A model generated the notes under the pieces. The model was given only the letters and a program-made list of their open reading frames with translations. It was not told the origin of the DNA and did not search any database. A program made the position numbers and the translations under genes. 64,000 nucleotides of DNA from Narthecium ossifragum (taxonomy: Eukaryota > Streptophyta > Magnoliopsida > Dioscoreales > Nartheciaceae): assembly GCA_963920575.1 (NCBI GenBank), contig OY986967.1, positions 17,216,094-17,280,093 on the forward strand. The letters run 5' to 3'. Below, in pieces: positions 1-10,299 of this stretch; the stretch's first letter is position 1; each line of letters starts with the position of its first letter.

Positions 1-300
1 TCGACCGCCGCATCGACCGTCGCATCGTCCGTGAGCCTCTGTTGAGAAAGTCGCTTCCCAGGCTCGATGCTCGGATCGACCATCGCTCCTTGACTTTTCT
101 TCATATATGCGCCACGGTCGACCGCCGCATCGACCGTCGCATCCTCCGTCAGGCTCTGTGAAGAAAAACGCTTCCCACGGTCGATGCACCGATCGACCGT
201 GAGCCAATAATGCATATTTGCATTCAACACGGTCGATTCATGGATCGACCGTCACATTCCCACGGTCGATCCTTGCATCGATCGTCAGTACAAAAATAAC
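1..300 (+). repeat. CGGTCGACCG palindrome module, two units
   Basis: Two direct units, starting near 1 and near 112, each contain short CGGTCGACCG / CGATCGACCG palindromes followed by a spacer of the form CTCTGTxxAGAAA and then a further CACGGTCGAT. The same module occurs at 31425-31632, 37645-37840 and, reverse complemented, at 50530-50780. No coding sense is visible. It lies at the window edge upstream of a Tekay-like LTR remnant, so whether it belongs to that LTR or to an Athila fragment cannot be decided here. Confidence 0.8.
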
Positions 301-399
301 TTAAATATTGAATTTAAGATTTCCAATTAAAGGGGTAATAAATGTTAAACATATATTTTATCATTTAATGTATATTGGCATCATCAAAACAAGGTTAGG

Positions 400-1550
400 G
401 TCAACAAAACTAGGGACTGTAGATCGTAGTCGTCGACGGCGGTGCTCGAGTGATGGCCGACGGCGCAAGGGATGGCCGGCGAGAGAGAGTGGAGCGGATC
501 CTACGGGCTTGGAGGTCGATGAAATCGGAGTAGGCTCCTGAGAGCTACCGTCGAGCTTAGAGTGGAGAGGACAGCGACGGGGTCACATAGGAACAGGGAG
601 GAGAATACCGTGTGACGCCGCGGTACATGGAGCTACACTTGTCGACGGTGCAGGGGGGCATCCCGCTGATCCGGTCCTTGGCAGTGCGCACCCTCTCCCT
701 CTTAGCTCCCGTCGCCACTACTACGTTCGCGGCCGCCACATCTCCACCCTCGACAACCGTCTTCAGAGGAGGGGGATTAGTACGGCTGGAAGGCGCCTAC
801 TCCGAGGAGGACGACGCGGCCCCGAGCACCAACTTGACCTACTCCCGATCTCTCTCTCTCTCAATCACCCTCTCGAGGCCTCGAAAAGGAACAGGGTGAA
901 TGATCGAAATAGCCAAGGGGCCGAAGAGGGGAAGAGCGAAGAGGTTAGGGAGTCCTCCAGCGTCAGCGATGCGCACGCCCCCTCCCTGTGAACGCCATCC
1001 ATGGCAACGCCGACTCCGATGCGAAGGACCCGCACCTCCCTAGAAACGGCGGGCCGACGTTGACAACGTCGATCAACCTGGAATCGAGCGATGCACCGCC
1101 ACCATCGGGGGCAGATCGCGAAGGCTCTGTGGACAGAGCATTGTCAGAGGCAGAGAGGGAAACTACAATGGGCACCAGTGGTTGGGGGGGTTCGGAGACG
1201 GCATGCTCGTGCATGGGGTCGGGGTAGGTGTGAGGAGCAGAGGAGAAGAGGCGAAGAGAGAGAGGCAGTTGGTGAGAGGGGAACGGATCACAAAGTCTCT
1301 GTGGACAGATGGTTGTCGGAGGCTGAGACAGAAACTACAAACCAAGGAACAGTGGTTGGGCGGGCTCGGAGACGGCGTGCTCGCGCTTGGGTTTAGGCGA
1401 GGTGTGAGGAGCGGCGGAGAAGGGGCGAGAATGAGGCGGTTGGCGAGAGGGGAGTGGGTCGGGGAACCGGATATCGGGGAAGCGGGGAGAATATATCTGG
1501 CCACGCAGGATCACACGTAAGCCTCCATGAAGGACATCGCCTGCCATGTA
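400..1550. other. GC-rich non-coding stretch, probably LTR interior
   Basis: A GC-rich stretch with purine-rich runs and short overlapping reading frames in all frames, none resembling a known protein. Similar GC-rich, GA-rich blocks occur inside the Tekay-like solo LTR at 27180-27440, so I read this as LTR leader sequence. Between 300 and 400 the sequence is AT-rich and I see nothing in it. Confidence 0.4.
1125..1470 (+). repeat. 172-bp tandem duplication, two copies
   Basis: The segment beginning CTCTGTGGACAG at 1125 repeats from 1297, an offset of 172 bp. Both copies carry GGTTGG..GGCTCGGAGACGGC-type sequence, then GTGTGAGGAGC, and end in GCGGTTGGCGAGAGGGG-like sequence. The copies are diverged by substitutions and small indels. 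The repeat length is not a multiple of three and no gene is implied. Confidence 0.8.
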
Positions 1551-1559
1551 GGATGCAAG

Positions 1560-3454
1560 TAGGACAACACCATATTATTTTATAACCATAGCATCATATA
1601 AGGATTAATGATAATGATATATATAAGGCCCTATTGGCCGAGCTTTACGTAGGCTTGTGGGTAAATCAAAGGAGTCAGGCCCCTTGGGAATGTTTAGTTG
1701 ATAAATGGTTGATGGTCTGCGTAATTGTATATTGATTGCATGTTTAGCCTTGTAGAGGCATGCGTGGTTGTTGGCATGTTTATTGGAATGTAAGTGCTTG
1801 GATTGGTTGGTGGGCCTCGTGGAGACGTGTGTGGTTGTTGTGCCCTTGGTGGCTTTAATCATATTTGTGCCCCCTACTATGATTAGACCGATAGTATATT
1901 TATGCGTTATTCCCCTTTAGCTAGCGTTGAGTTACGGTTAGCATTATATTTTGATATGCCATATTGTTGCATACTTGTGTTTCTATATATGTGTTTGATC
2001 ATTCATGCATTTGGTTACATTAGAAGCATAAGGCTAAGACGTGGGCGAATTGGTATTTTGCCGATTCGTGCGACTCGGGTGCGCCAGATCTAGCCCTAGG
2101 GGCGAGCTTGGGTACAGGGCCGGCCCCGAGGCAAGGCCCAGAAGGCTTGTGCCTTGGGCCCACAAGTCTGGTGGGCCCAGAAAAGAAATTAAGATATATA
2201 TATATATATACATATAACATAAAAAAAAATTCCTAAGTCTTATTTTAAAAAATTTCTTTTTGTCTTTATCGATTGAAAAGGAATTAGCTGATAAACTTGA
2301 CTACACAAGTTTGGTTGAAACTTTTACGGCCAAGAAAGTAAGTAGGGTGATTTTTTAGTAGCAACATATTTGGTTTTGGTAAGTTTCTATTTTCATTTGA
2401 ATCTAGTAATTATTTTGTTAAATTGTATTGAGATTGCTAGATTATATTTGGCGTGACAAAATGGGTTTTTAATTTGATGAATTAAAGTGCTATGTTTCTT
2501 TTTCAATAATATATGTTTCTCTTAAAGTTTATTTTCGTAGTGAAAAAAAATATGTATTTTAAAAAATACGGGACCCTGTTTTTATCTTCCGCCTTGAGCC
2601 CAGAAAAACTCTGGACCGACCCTGCTTGGGTAGATTGTGGTCTAGGACACAATTATTGTCTTTGATCGATTTCGTTATCTATCGAGGATTATTTATAGTT
2701 GAACTTGAATATTGTCTTGGTTGAGACGTAGAGGTCATGTCGGTTCTCCCGAACCAAGTGCTAAGGGTGTGCGCGTGTGCCCGATGTCCCTGTACGAGGG
2801 GTGGTTACACGATGAGAGTTGGTGGTGAGTGCAACCGCGATGTACAAGCCATGTGCCCGTACCCGTAGCGGATCATCCCCCATGTTTTGCGGTTGGGTGA
2901 GGACGTTGTAGCCCTCGGGGAATCGGTAAGGCCAATGTAGGCTCTGGGTCACTCTTTAGACTTAGGCGGAGGAAGACACAGTTGTGTTTACCACTCCTTT
3001 ATTTGTGTCGTATAGTAGATCCCTACTGAGCTTTGTTGCTCACCCTACCCGGGCTGCGTTTGCAGATACAGTCGCAGTTCCCCATTTTTCAGGTGATTAC
3101 GACTTTGGATGTGTTGTTTCTTCCGGTGGTGCGTGAGCTCGAGGAGTCGTCATATCTTCTCACCTTCTTTAATTTACAGCTTTATTCATAATTCCAAATC
3201 TTGATGTATAAATTGTCAAATTCAACGAAGAATTTATATGAAGCCTCAATGCCTCATTTGTTGTACTTGAAAGAGCTCTATCATTATTTAATGTAAATTG
3301 AGAATTGTATTAGTAAACTCTCTACCTTTATGTCTTTGTGTTTAAATTGTTCAAATTAGCTATGAAAATTATAAATTATGCACCACATGTTGGATTGTAG
3401 TTTAGATTTGCTCACGTCCCGATTCAGATGAATTTTTGAGGTCGAGGCGAGACA
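1560..3454 (+). mobile_element. Tekay/Del-like LTR remnant (3' part)
   Basis: The segment at 2880-3075 matches the distal part of the solo LTR at 28800-29010. Both contain CCTCGGGGAATCG-like, CACAGTTG, GTAGAxxCCTACxGxGCTTT and CACCCTACCCGGGCTGCGTTT-like blocks in the same order. The region ends near 3454 with GAGGCGAGACA after a CTCACGTCCCGATTCAGATG-like block, comparable to the GTGACA end of the other LTR. No internal coding region adjoins it. The left end was not found. It is interrupted by a hAT element at 2115-2624. Assignment to the Tekay/Del chromovirus lineage is inferred from the TGTGAGGAC...GTGACA termini of its better preserved relatives in this window. Confidence 0.5.
2115..2624. 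mobile_element. non-autonomous hAT element, 510 bp
   Basis: The left end reads CAGGGCCGGCCC and the reverse complement of the right end reads CAGGGTCGGTCC, giving 12-bp terminal inverted repeats with two mismatches. The flanks are a perfect 8-bp direct duplication, CTTGGGTA, at 2107-2114 and 2625-2632. Eight-base duplications and CAGGG termini are diagnostic of the hAT superfamily. The interior is AT-rich and has no transposase reading frame, although the left end (GCCCAGAAGGC...GGGCCC) looks like the TTF-type hAT family. It must have been mobilised in trans. Confidence 0.9.
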
Positions 3455-3538
3455 GATCATCCCATAAATTACTGACTGACCGACCAACCCTCCTACTCTT
3501 AGTCACCCATCTTTATTATTTGGCCGGCCTTCTACGTG

Positions 3539-5557
3539 GTATTATTTTCTTTTTAAATCCACTTGTCTTTTGATTTGTCAATCGAGGGACACTTTCGTGT
3601 TTGTTTACAAAGCAGGTCAAATTCATAAATTCGGGACCAAAATACCCCTCGTCAACTCTCTCTCCTCATTTAATGCCACCTGACACAAGCAAGAGAGAAA
3701 GAAATGAGAGAGATCTCTGCATTAATATGTAACATTGTTCATATTCTTCTCTCGTACGAATTCCTTCATTATTTTAGAGAGACTGGGTGGATGTATTCCA
3801 TTTTTTTTGGGTTTTAGTAGACTTAAATTTAGTGTTTAAGTCAACTTTGATATGATTTCTTACTTATGCAAGTAATTCCTTATTTATACGAGAAATTTCT
3901 TACTTACAAGCTGAATTCCTTAACCTCTGGGAGAGAGAGAGAGAGGTGGGAGAGAGAGGCGGAAGAAAGAGAGAGAGTGGGTCACGGAAGAGAGAGAGAG
4001 AGAGAGCTGGGAGAGAGAGGGAGGACGGAAGAGAGAGATAGAGGTGGGAGAGAGAGTGGGTCACGGAAGAGAGAGAGAGAGTCCCTGAGTGGGGACGGAA
4101 GAGGAAGAGAGAGAGAGAGAGCTGGGAGAGAGAGGGGGGATGGAAGAGAGAGATAGAGGTGGGAGAGAGAGTGGGGACAGAGGAGAGAGAGGCCTAGGAG
4201 AGAGAGAGTCGATGAGAGAGAGAGGCCGGAGGAGAGAGATGGGAGAGAGAGAGGCCGGAGAGAGAGAGGTTGAGGAGAGAGATGCCGGAGGAGAGAGAAA
4301 ATCTTTACTTATGCGAGGAATTCATAGGCTAAGGAGTTCCTCGCATAAGTAGAGAATTCATAGGACAAGTAAGGAATTCATAGGCTATGTAAGAGTAAGG
4401 AATTTATAGTCTAAGCAAGGAATTCCTCGCATAACTAAGGAATTCATACTCCAAGTAAGAGTAAGGAATTCCTTAGTTATGAATTCCTTAGTTACACGAG
4501 GAATTCCTTACTTAGACTATAAATTTCTTACACTTACTTACATATGAATTCCTTACTTATCCTATGAATTCACTACTTATACGAGGAATTCCTTACTTAG
4601 CCTATGAATTTCTCACATAAGTAAGGATTTCCTCCCATGAATAAGGAATTCATATGATAGTTGCTCTCTCTCTCCACCCATCTTTCTCTTTCCATCTGGT
4701 CTTCTCTCTCCACCCATCTTTCTCTCTCCACATGTTCTTCTATCTCCACCCATCTTTCTCTCTCCATCTTGTCTTCTCTCTCCACCCATCTTTCTCTCTC
4801 CACATGGTCTTCTCTCTCCACCCATCTTTCTCTCTCCATCGACTTTCTCTCTCCTCCGCACACACTCTCTCCACCATCTTTCTCTCTCTTCCTCACTCTC
4901 TCTCCCCACCCATCTCTCTCTCTCTCCCACCTCTCTCTCTCTCTCTCTTTCCGCCCTCTCTCTCACTTCCGCCCCCTCTCTCTCTCTCTCCCCCCGCCCC
5001 TCTCTCTTTCTCTTCCGCCCTCTCTCTCACTTCCGCCCTCATCACCGGCGAGGACTCCATCTCCCACCATCTCCCACCATTCCTCACCTCTTCACTCCTC
5101 CTCCACCCCGTCCTCCCCATCTCCTACCCCCTCTATTGCTGCCAGACCCCATCTCTCCTCCTAACCGCCGTCCCCCCCTAAACCTCGCGTCCACCCCTCC
5201 TTCATCAACCACAGCCACCATCACCATCCCCAACTCCGGCTAACCCCTCTCTCTCTCCCTCTCTTCCGTCATCATCACCCACACACACACACTCTCTCTC
5301 TCGCTGTCCCCCTTCTCCCCTCCCCCTCTATCCTCCCTCTTCCTCCTCTGTTTCTCCCCTCTCCCTTTCTCTCCTCCTTCCTCTGTTTCTCCCTTTCTCT
5401 CCTCCCTCTGTTTCTCTGTCCTTCCTCTTCCTCCGGCACCTCGCCCGGTGCCCCTGCCCCGCCTACAACGACCCCCACGTCCCGCCACCTCCGCCCCGCC
5501 ACCCTCCTCCGAGCTCGATGTCGTCATTGCCGGCGCCACGGCCAACGCCTCGCACGA
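3539..5557 (+). repeat. left arm of foldback element
   Basis: Outer 350 bp are unique AT-rich sequence. Next come GA-rich microsatellite (3925-4300), a tract of GGAATTCC repeats with TAAGTAAGG spacers (4310-4650), CT-rich microsatellite with a CTCCACCCATCTTTCTCT minisatellite (4660-4850), more CT-rich sequence, and a GC-rich inner block (5040-5557). The inner block has codon-like composition (CTCCTCCGAGCTCGATGTCG...) but only low-complexity reading frames. Each block recurs in reverse order and orientation in the right arm. Confidence 0.9.
4310..4650. repeat. GGAATTCC / TAAGTAAGG repeat tract (left copy)
   Basis: Irregular repeats of AAGTAAGGAATTCCTCGCA-type units in both orientations, so the tract is itself internally palindromic. 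The mirror copy lies at 7195-7460. It is non-coding. Confidence 0.8.
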
Positions 5558-6334
5558 GCTGCAGATCCTAGTCGCCGCTCTCGGTAGAAAACTCAATCGT
5601 CGTCCGAGCTCCTCCCTATGGCTCTCTCTCTCCCGCCTCTCTCCCCGAGCTCTCTCTCCCCCCTCCGGCTCCGGCTTCTCCTCCCCTCTTCACCGGCTCT
5701 GGCTTGCATCGCGACTCGCACCCCGCCGTCGCGCCAACATCGTCGCCGCCAGGGACCGAGCATCGCTGCAAGCTGACGTTCGAGGGTGGCATGCATGGGA
5801 GCGCGAGCGGCATGCATGGGAGCGTGGGAGAGAGAGAGGCCCGCCCGCGCGCTCAGCGATCCATGCGCCGCCAACCCAGGGCGCACCTACGTGATGGCGG
5901 TGCACATCCTCGCATGCCATGACGCCTCATCGTCTCCAACGTCGGCCGGCCCTCCAACGTCGTCATCTTTCTCTCCCGAACACCCTCCTTCCCGTCGGTG
6001 ATCGCGCATCTCCGGAGGCGGAGGTGATCGCGCGGTCGCGGAGGTGATCGTGCTGCCGCCGAGCGTCGAGCGAACGTCGAGGTTGGAGACGAGCGAACGT
6101 CGAGGTCGAGGGATCGTCGAGCGAACGTCGAGGTCGAGGGAGCGTCAAGCGAACGTCGAGGTCGTGGTCGAGGGTGGACAGGGCGATGTCGAGGGCGACG
6201 TCGACGGGAGAGCACGGTTGGCATGGGAGGGCGGCGTCGAGGGCGAGGTCGAGGGTGGATGGGGCGACATCGAGGGCGAGGGCGAGGTCGACGGGAGAGC
6301 GCGGTTGGCATGGGAACCCGCGGGTGGTCGTTGT
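5558..6334. other. loop of the foldback element, with CGAACGTCGAGGT minisatellite
   Basis: This is the only part of the element without an inverted partner. 5785-5820 holds a doubled GGCATGCATGGGAGCG unit. 6058-6175 holds about five copies of a CGAACGTCGAGGTC-type unit, and 6175-6300 holds GTCGAGGGCGAGGTCGAGGG-like units. The long open frames here are repeat-encoded and show no recognisable domain. Confidence 0.7.
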
Positions 6335-7644
6335 AGGTGTGTGAGGCGTTGGGCGTGGCGCCGGCAATGACGGCATCGAACTCGGAGGAGGAAGGCGGGG
6401 CGGGGCGGAGGTGGCGGGGCGTGGGGGTCGTTGTAGGCGGGGCGGGGGCATCGGGCGAGGTGCCGGAGGAAGAGGAAGGACAAAGAAACAGGGGGAGGAG
6501 AGAAAGGGAGAAACAGAGGAAGGAGGAGAGAAAGGGAGAGGGGAGAAACAAAGGAGGAAGAGGGAGGACAGAGGGGGAGGGGAGAAGGGGGAGAGCGAGA
6601 GAGAGAGTGTGTGTGTGGGTGATGATGACGGAAGAGAGGGAGAGAGAGAGGGGTTCGCCGGAGTTGGGGATGGTGATGGTGGCTGCGGTTGATGAGGGAG
6701 GGGTGGCCGCGAGGTTTAGGGGGGGACGGCTGTGAGGAGGAGAGATGGGGTCCGGCAGCAATAGAGGGGGTAGGAGATGAGGAGGACGGGGTGGAGGAGG
6801 AGTGAAGAGGTGAGGGATGGTGGGAGATGGTGGGAGATGGAGTCCTCGCCGGTGATTGAGGGCGGAAGTGAGAGAGAGGGCGGAAGAGAAAGAGAGAGGG
6901 GCGGGGGGAGAGAGAGAGAGAGGGGGCGGAAGTGAGAGAGAGGGCGAAAAGAGAGAGAGAGAGATCAGGGAGAGAGAGAGAGAGGTCGAGGAGAGAGAGA
7001 GAGATGGGTGGGGAGAGAGTGCGGAAGAGAGAGAAAGATGGTGGAGAGAGTGTGTGCGGAGGAGAGAGAAAGTCGATGGAGAGAGAAAGATGGGTGGAGA
7101 TAGAAGACCATGTGGAGAGAGAAAGATGGGTGGAGATAGAAGACCATGTGGAGAGAGAAAGATGGGTTGAAAGAGAGAGAGCAACTATCATATGAATTCC
7201 TTACTCATGGGAGGAAATCCTTACTTATGTGAAAAATTCATAAGCTAAGTAAGGAATTCCTCGTATAAGTAGTGAATTCATAGGATAAGTAAGGAATTCA
7301 TAGGTAAGTAAGAATAAGAAATTTATAGTCTAAGTAAGTAAATCCTCGTGTAACTAAGAAATTCCTTACTCTTACATAGTCTATGAATTCCTTACTTGTC
7401 TTATGAATTCTCTACTTATGCGAGGAACTCCTTACTTAGCCTATGAATTCTTCGCATAAGTAAAGATTTTCTCTCTCCTCAACCCCTCTCTCTTCGGCCT
7501 CTCTCTCTCCCGTCTCTCTCATCGACCTCTCTCTCTCCTCCGGCCTCTCTCTCTCATCGACTCTCTCTCCTCCGGCCTCTCTCTCCTCTGTCCCCACTCT
7601 CTCTCCCACCTCTATCTCTCTCTTCCATCCCCCCTCTCTCTCCC

Positions 7645-7679
<35 letters not shown>

Positions 7680-8310
7680 TCTTCCTCTTCCGTCCCCACT
7701 CAGCGACTCTCTCTCTCTCTCTTCCGTGACCCACTCTCTCTCCCACCTCTATCTCTCTCTTCCGTCCCCCCTCTCTCTCCCAGCTCTCTCTCTCTCTCTT
7801 CCTCTTCCGTCCCCACTCAGCCACTCTCTCTCTCTCTCTTCCGTGACCCACTCTCTCTCCCACCTCTATCACTCTCTCTCTTTCTTCCGCCTCTCTCTCC
7901 CACCTCTCTCTCTCTCCCAGAGGTTAAGGAATTCAGCTTGTAAGTAAGGAATTTCTCGTATAAGTAAGGAATTACTTGCATAAGTAAGAAATCATATCAA
8001 AGTTGACTTAAACACTAAATTTAAGTCTACTAAAACCCAAAAAAAATGGACTACATCCACCCTGTCTCTCTAAAATAATGAAGGAATTCGTACGCCAGAA
8101 GAAGATGAACAATGTTACATATTAATGCAGAGCTCTCTCTCATTTCTCTCTCTCTTGCTTGTGTCAGGTGGCATTAAATGATGAGAGAGAGAGTTGACGA
8201 GGGGTATTATGGTCTCGAATTTATGAATTTGATCTGCTTTGTAAACAAACACGAAAGTGTCCCTCGATTGACAAATCGAAAGACAAGTGGATTTAAAAAA
8301 GAAATAATAC
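6335..8310 (-). repeat. right arm of foldback element
   Basis: Reverse complement of 3539-5557 with small indels and microsatellite length differences. Clear anchor pairs are the GCCGGCAATGACGGCATCGAACTC block at 6361-6384 against 5514-5535, the GAGTTGGGGATGGTGATGG block near 6661 against 5217-5238, and the terminal 350 bp. Confidence 0.9.
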
Positions 8311-8329
8311 TCTACGTGAGATGAATTTT

Positions 8330-8990
8330 ATGAATCAACATCTGCCCCCATGCGGGTTTCAATAACCGGTAGGAATTGAATCAACCATATAATATTATGT
8401 TTACACCACTTAATGCATCGTTTCATGACTTAAATCGTTGTTCGATCTAACCATCTTACTCTCTCCCAATTAATCATTGTGCTTCTTATCACGAATCCCA
8501 AGAATCCGAGTAATACTTCATTTCAAGGCAACACCCTTTTTCCTTTCATTATCTTCGTCTGTTTCTACCTCTTTTCACTTCTTCAACCGTTCTAGGGCTC
8601 GCATTTTGCGCCGTTGCTAATCTCAAAATCCGCCTGCGATTCCTTCCGTGATCTCTTCCTGTCGCCATTCTCCATCTTCCTTGGAAGTTCCTCTCTTCTT
8701 CTTTTGATCTGCGTGTTTGGTGGGGAGAATGGCGCCTCGTGAATCGCCATTCAAGAAGGAAGCTGTAACGGCATGGGAGGAGCTTCTCCAACTTCTGTGA
8801 ATAGAGAGCGAGGTGTGCGGCAAGTAATTGGTCATGGTCCGTGAACGAACCATAATACTCGACCCTTATTTTCTTCCCTCCAACTTGCTTGATCATGAAT
8901 TAGCTAAATCCTATGCTGTTTCTGATAGTTTACCTTTTAAGCGTTGCGTTCCCTTCATATCTATGTTGTAAAAGCCACCACATCTTTTGT
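8330..8990 (-). mobile_element. older Tat-lineage remnant: polypurine tract and antisense-ORF leader
   Basis: The CTGCCCCCATGCGGG motif at 8342-8356 matches the TTTGCCCCCATGCGG motif next to the LTR at 9958. It is followed, as there, by a leader with a TTCTAGGGCTCGCATTTTGCG-like block. This looks like the 3' end of an earlier Tat element, with the LTR side lost at the foldback boundary. Its continuation is probably the plant-mobile-domain fragment at 20816-21097, separated by insertion of the element at 8991-20815. No intact reading frame is present. Confidence 0.5.
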
Positions 8991-9958
8991 TGACGTACAA
9001 TCTTACCGTTGATCGATAAAGTCAAAATTCTCACGTGCAATGGCTCAACTCGTTCCTATTGAAACCGAGGCGTCAAATTAATTAAAAATATAATCAAATT
9101 TTATTTAAAATCTATTAAAAGAATAATTATGAAGAGAATTGAAGATGAATTTGAATTAATCTTAATTTAATCTTAAGTTAATCTTTTTGAAATGACAAAT
9201 CTATCTAAAGTAACTAATTAAATCTAAAAAACGATAAAGATCATCCTAAAATGACTAAAACTAAAGAAAAGTAACATAAAATTTATGGTAACCCTAAATT
9301 AATCTACTGTAAAGAACTAGATTATTAAGACTACAATAATTAAACTAATCTAAGAAAGCCATAGAATAAGAGCATAAATCTAATCAAAGATCTTCATTAA
9401 TTTAAAGAACTTACAAGTAAACAGGAATGTAATAAAAATCCAAGCGCGTAGGCTAGTTACAAGAATGTCAGAAAGGGATTACACAACGAAAAGAAGCCTA
9501 TTTATATCATGCTAGCGCTAATAACCATTCCCGCTTGGATTGATTGTAGCGCAATTATAGGAGATCGTGCTGTAACTGTGCTATAACTGCTTCCCCACGA
9601 TCAGTTCTTTGGTCGATGAGTACACATGGCCGATGATCCTTCATTGCACACGTCACAATCATGCTTGATTAATGATTTTTCTTTGGACACGTCATGATTG
9701 CATTTGGTCGATGATCTTCACTTGGACATGCTATGATCGCCTCTGGCCGATGATCTTCACTTGGACATGCTATGAACGCCTCTGGCCGATGATTTGCATG
9801 CATCTCATTTGTATTTGGGCGATACTTCTTCTCTGCACATCAAGCATTTGATCGTCCATTTAGATTGGACAATTAATTCATTGGTCAATAAGTCATCGAT
9901 CACAGCTATTATGCTTATGTGTCCATTATTGATTGGTTGACCATTATTTTGCTTACCA
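8991..9958 (-). repeat. 3' LTR of the Tat element
   Basis: Begins TGACGT on the plus strand and ends TACCA, and aligns along its length with 19861-20815. A TATA box reads ATATAAATAG on the minus strand at 9498-9507. Upstream of it (9600-9815) lies a minisatellite of ~43-bp units containing GGCCGATGATCTTCACTTGG. About 30 bp near 9800 is missing from the other LTR. Confidence 0.85.
9600..9815. repeat. ~43-bp minisatellite in LTR U3
   Basis: Four to five units of the form CGATGATCTTCACTTGGACATG followed by CTATGATCGCCTCTGGC. The last two are nearly identical; earlier ones are more diverged. It lies 100-300 bp upstream of the minus-strand TATA box. The other LTR has the same array at 20500-20680. 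Confidence 0.75.
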
Positions 9959-9975
9959 TTTTGCCCCCATGCGGT
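9959..9975 (-). other. polypurine tract of the Tat element
   Basis: On the minus strand this reads CCGCATGGGGGCAAAA, directly before the LTR. This is the expected plus-strand primer position for a minus-oriented element. Confidence 0.7.
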
Positions 9976-10299
9976 GATCAAGAAATGATGTTTTAATGAC
10001 GAGGTGACTGCATCTGACATGATTTCACCGTTTTTTCCTCATTTTTTCAAACCAAATCATCACAACTTTCTGGGAAATTGTACTGTTGCGTCGTTTATAC
10101 TCTTTATTTAATCCATTTCGGATCCCGCATTTAACGCTACGACAAAAAATCCCTTATTTAAACCATAGCTTTGGTTCATAGAGGACTTTACTCTCCTATC
10201 TTTTCCTCTGATTATTAGGGTTTTATTTCTCTGCCAACCATTGCGCCGACATCTAGTTCTCTTCTTCTTAACTCCGGCAACTATTTGTCTTATTAATCA

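Larger units (their letters stand above)
3539..8310. mobile_element. giant foldback transposon, 4.8-kb palindrome
   Basis: Almost the whole element is one inverted repeat: 3539-5557 pairs with 6335-8310, leaving a ~780-bp loop. The termini read GTATTATTTTC and, reverse complemented, GTATTATTTC. The flanks carry an identical 8-bp sequence, TCTACGTG, at 3531-3538 and 8311-8318. The arms include an outer unique part, GA/CT microsatellites, a GGAATTCC-rich tract, and a GC-rich inner part. There is no transposase. Very long inverted repeats with GC-rich interiors suggest a Mutator-like foldback, while an 8-bp duplication fits hAT better; extending to 9 bp introduces one mismatch. The superfamily is therefore open. 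Confidence 0.9.

Noticed and set aside
3925..4352. Arg/Glu/Gly-rich frames (4.0-4.35 kb) and their mirror at 7436-7872
   Set aside because: Translations of GAGAGA microsatellite; every strand and frame gives similar long frames.
5853..7191. Long open frames of 348 and 443 codons on the minus strand
   Set aside because: They lie in the CT/GA microsatellite and GC-rich arm of the foldback element. The products are S/L/P/H low-complexity repeats with no domain, and the mirrored arm has equivalent frames.
9590..9830. tRNA-like or satellite centromeric repeat
   Set aside because: The 43-bp units occur only within the two Tat LTRs, as an LTR minisatellite; no cloverleaf can be drawn.
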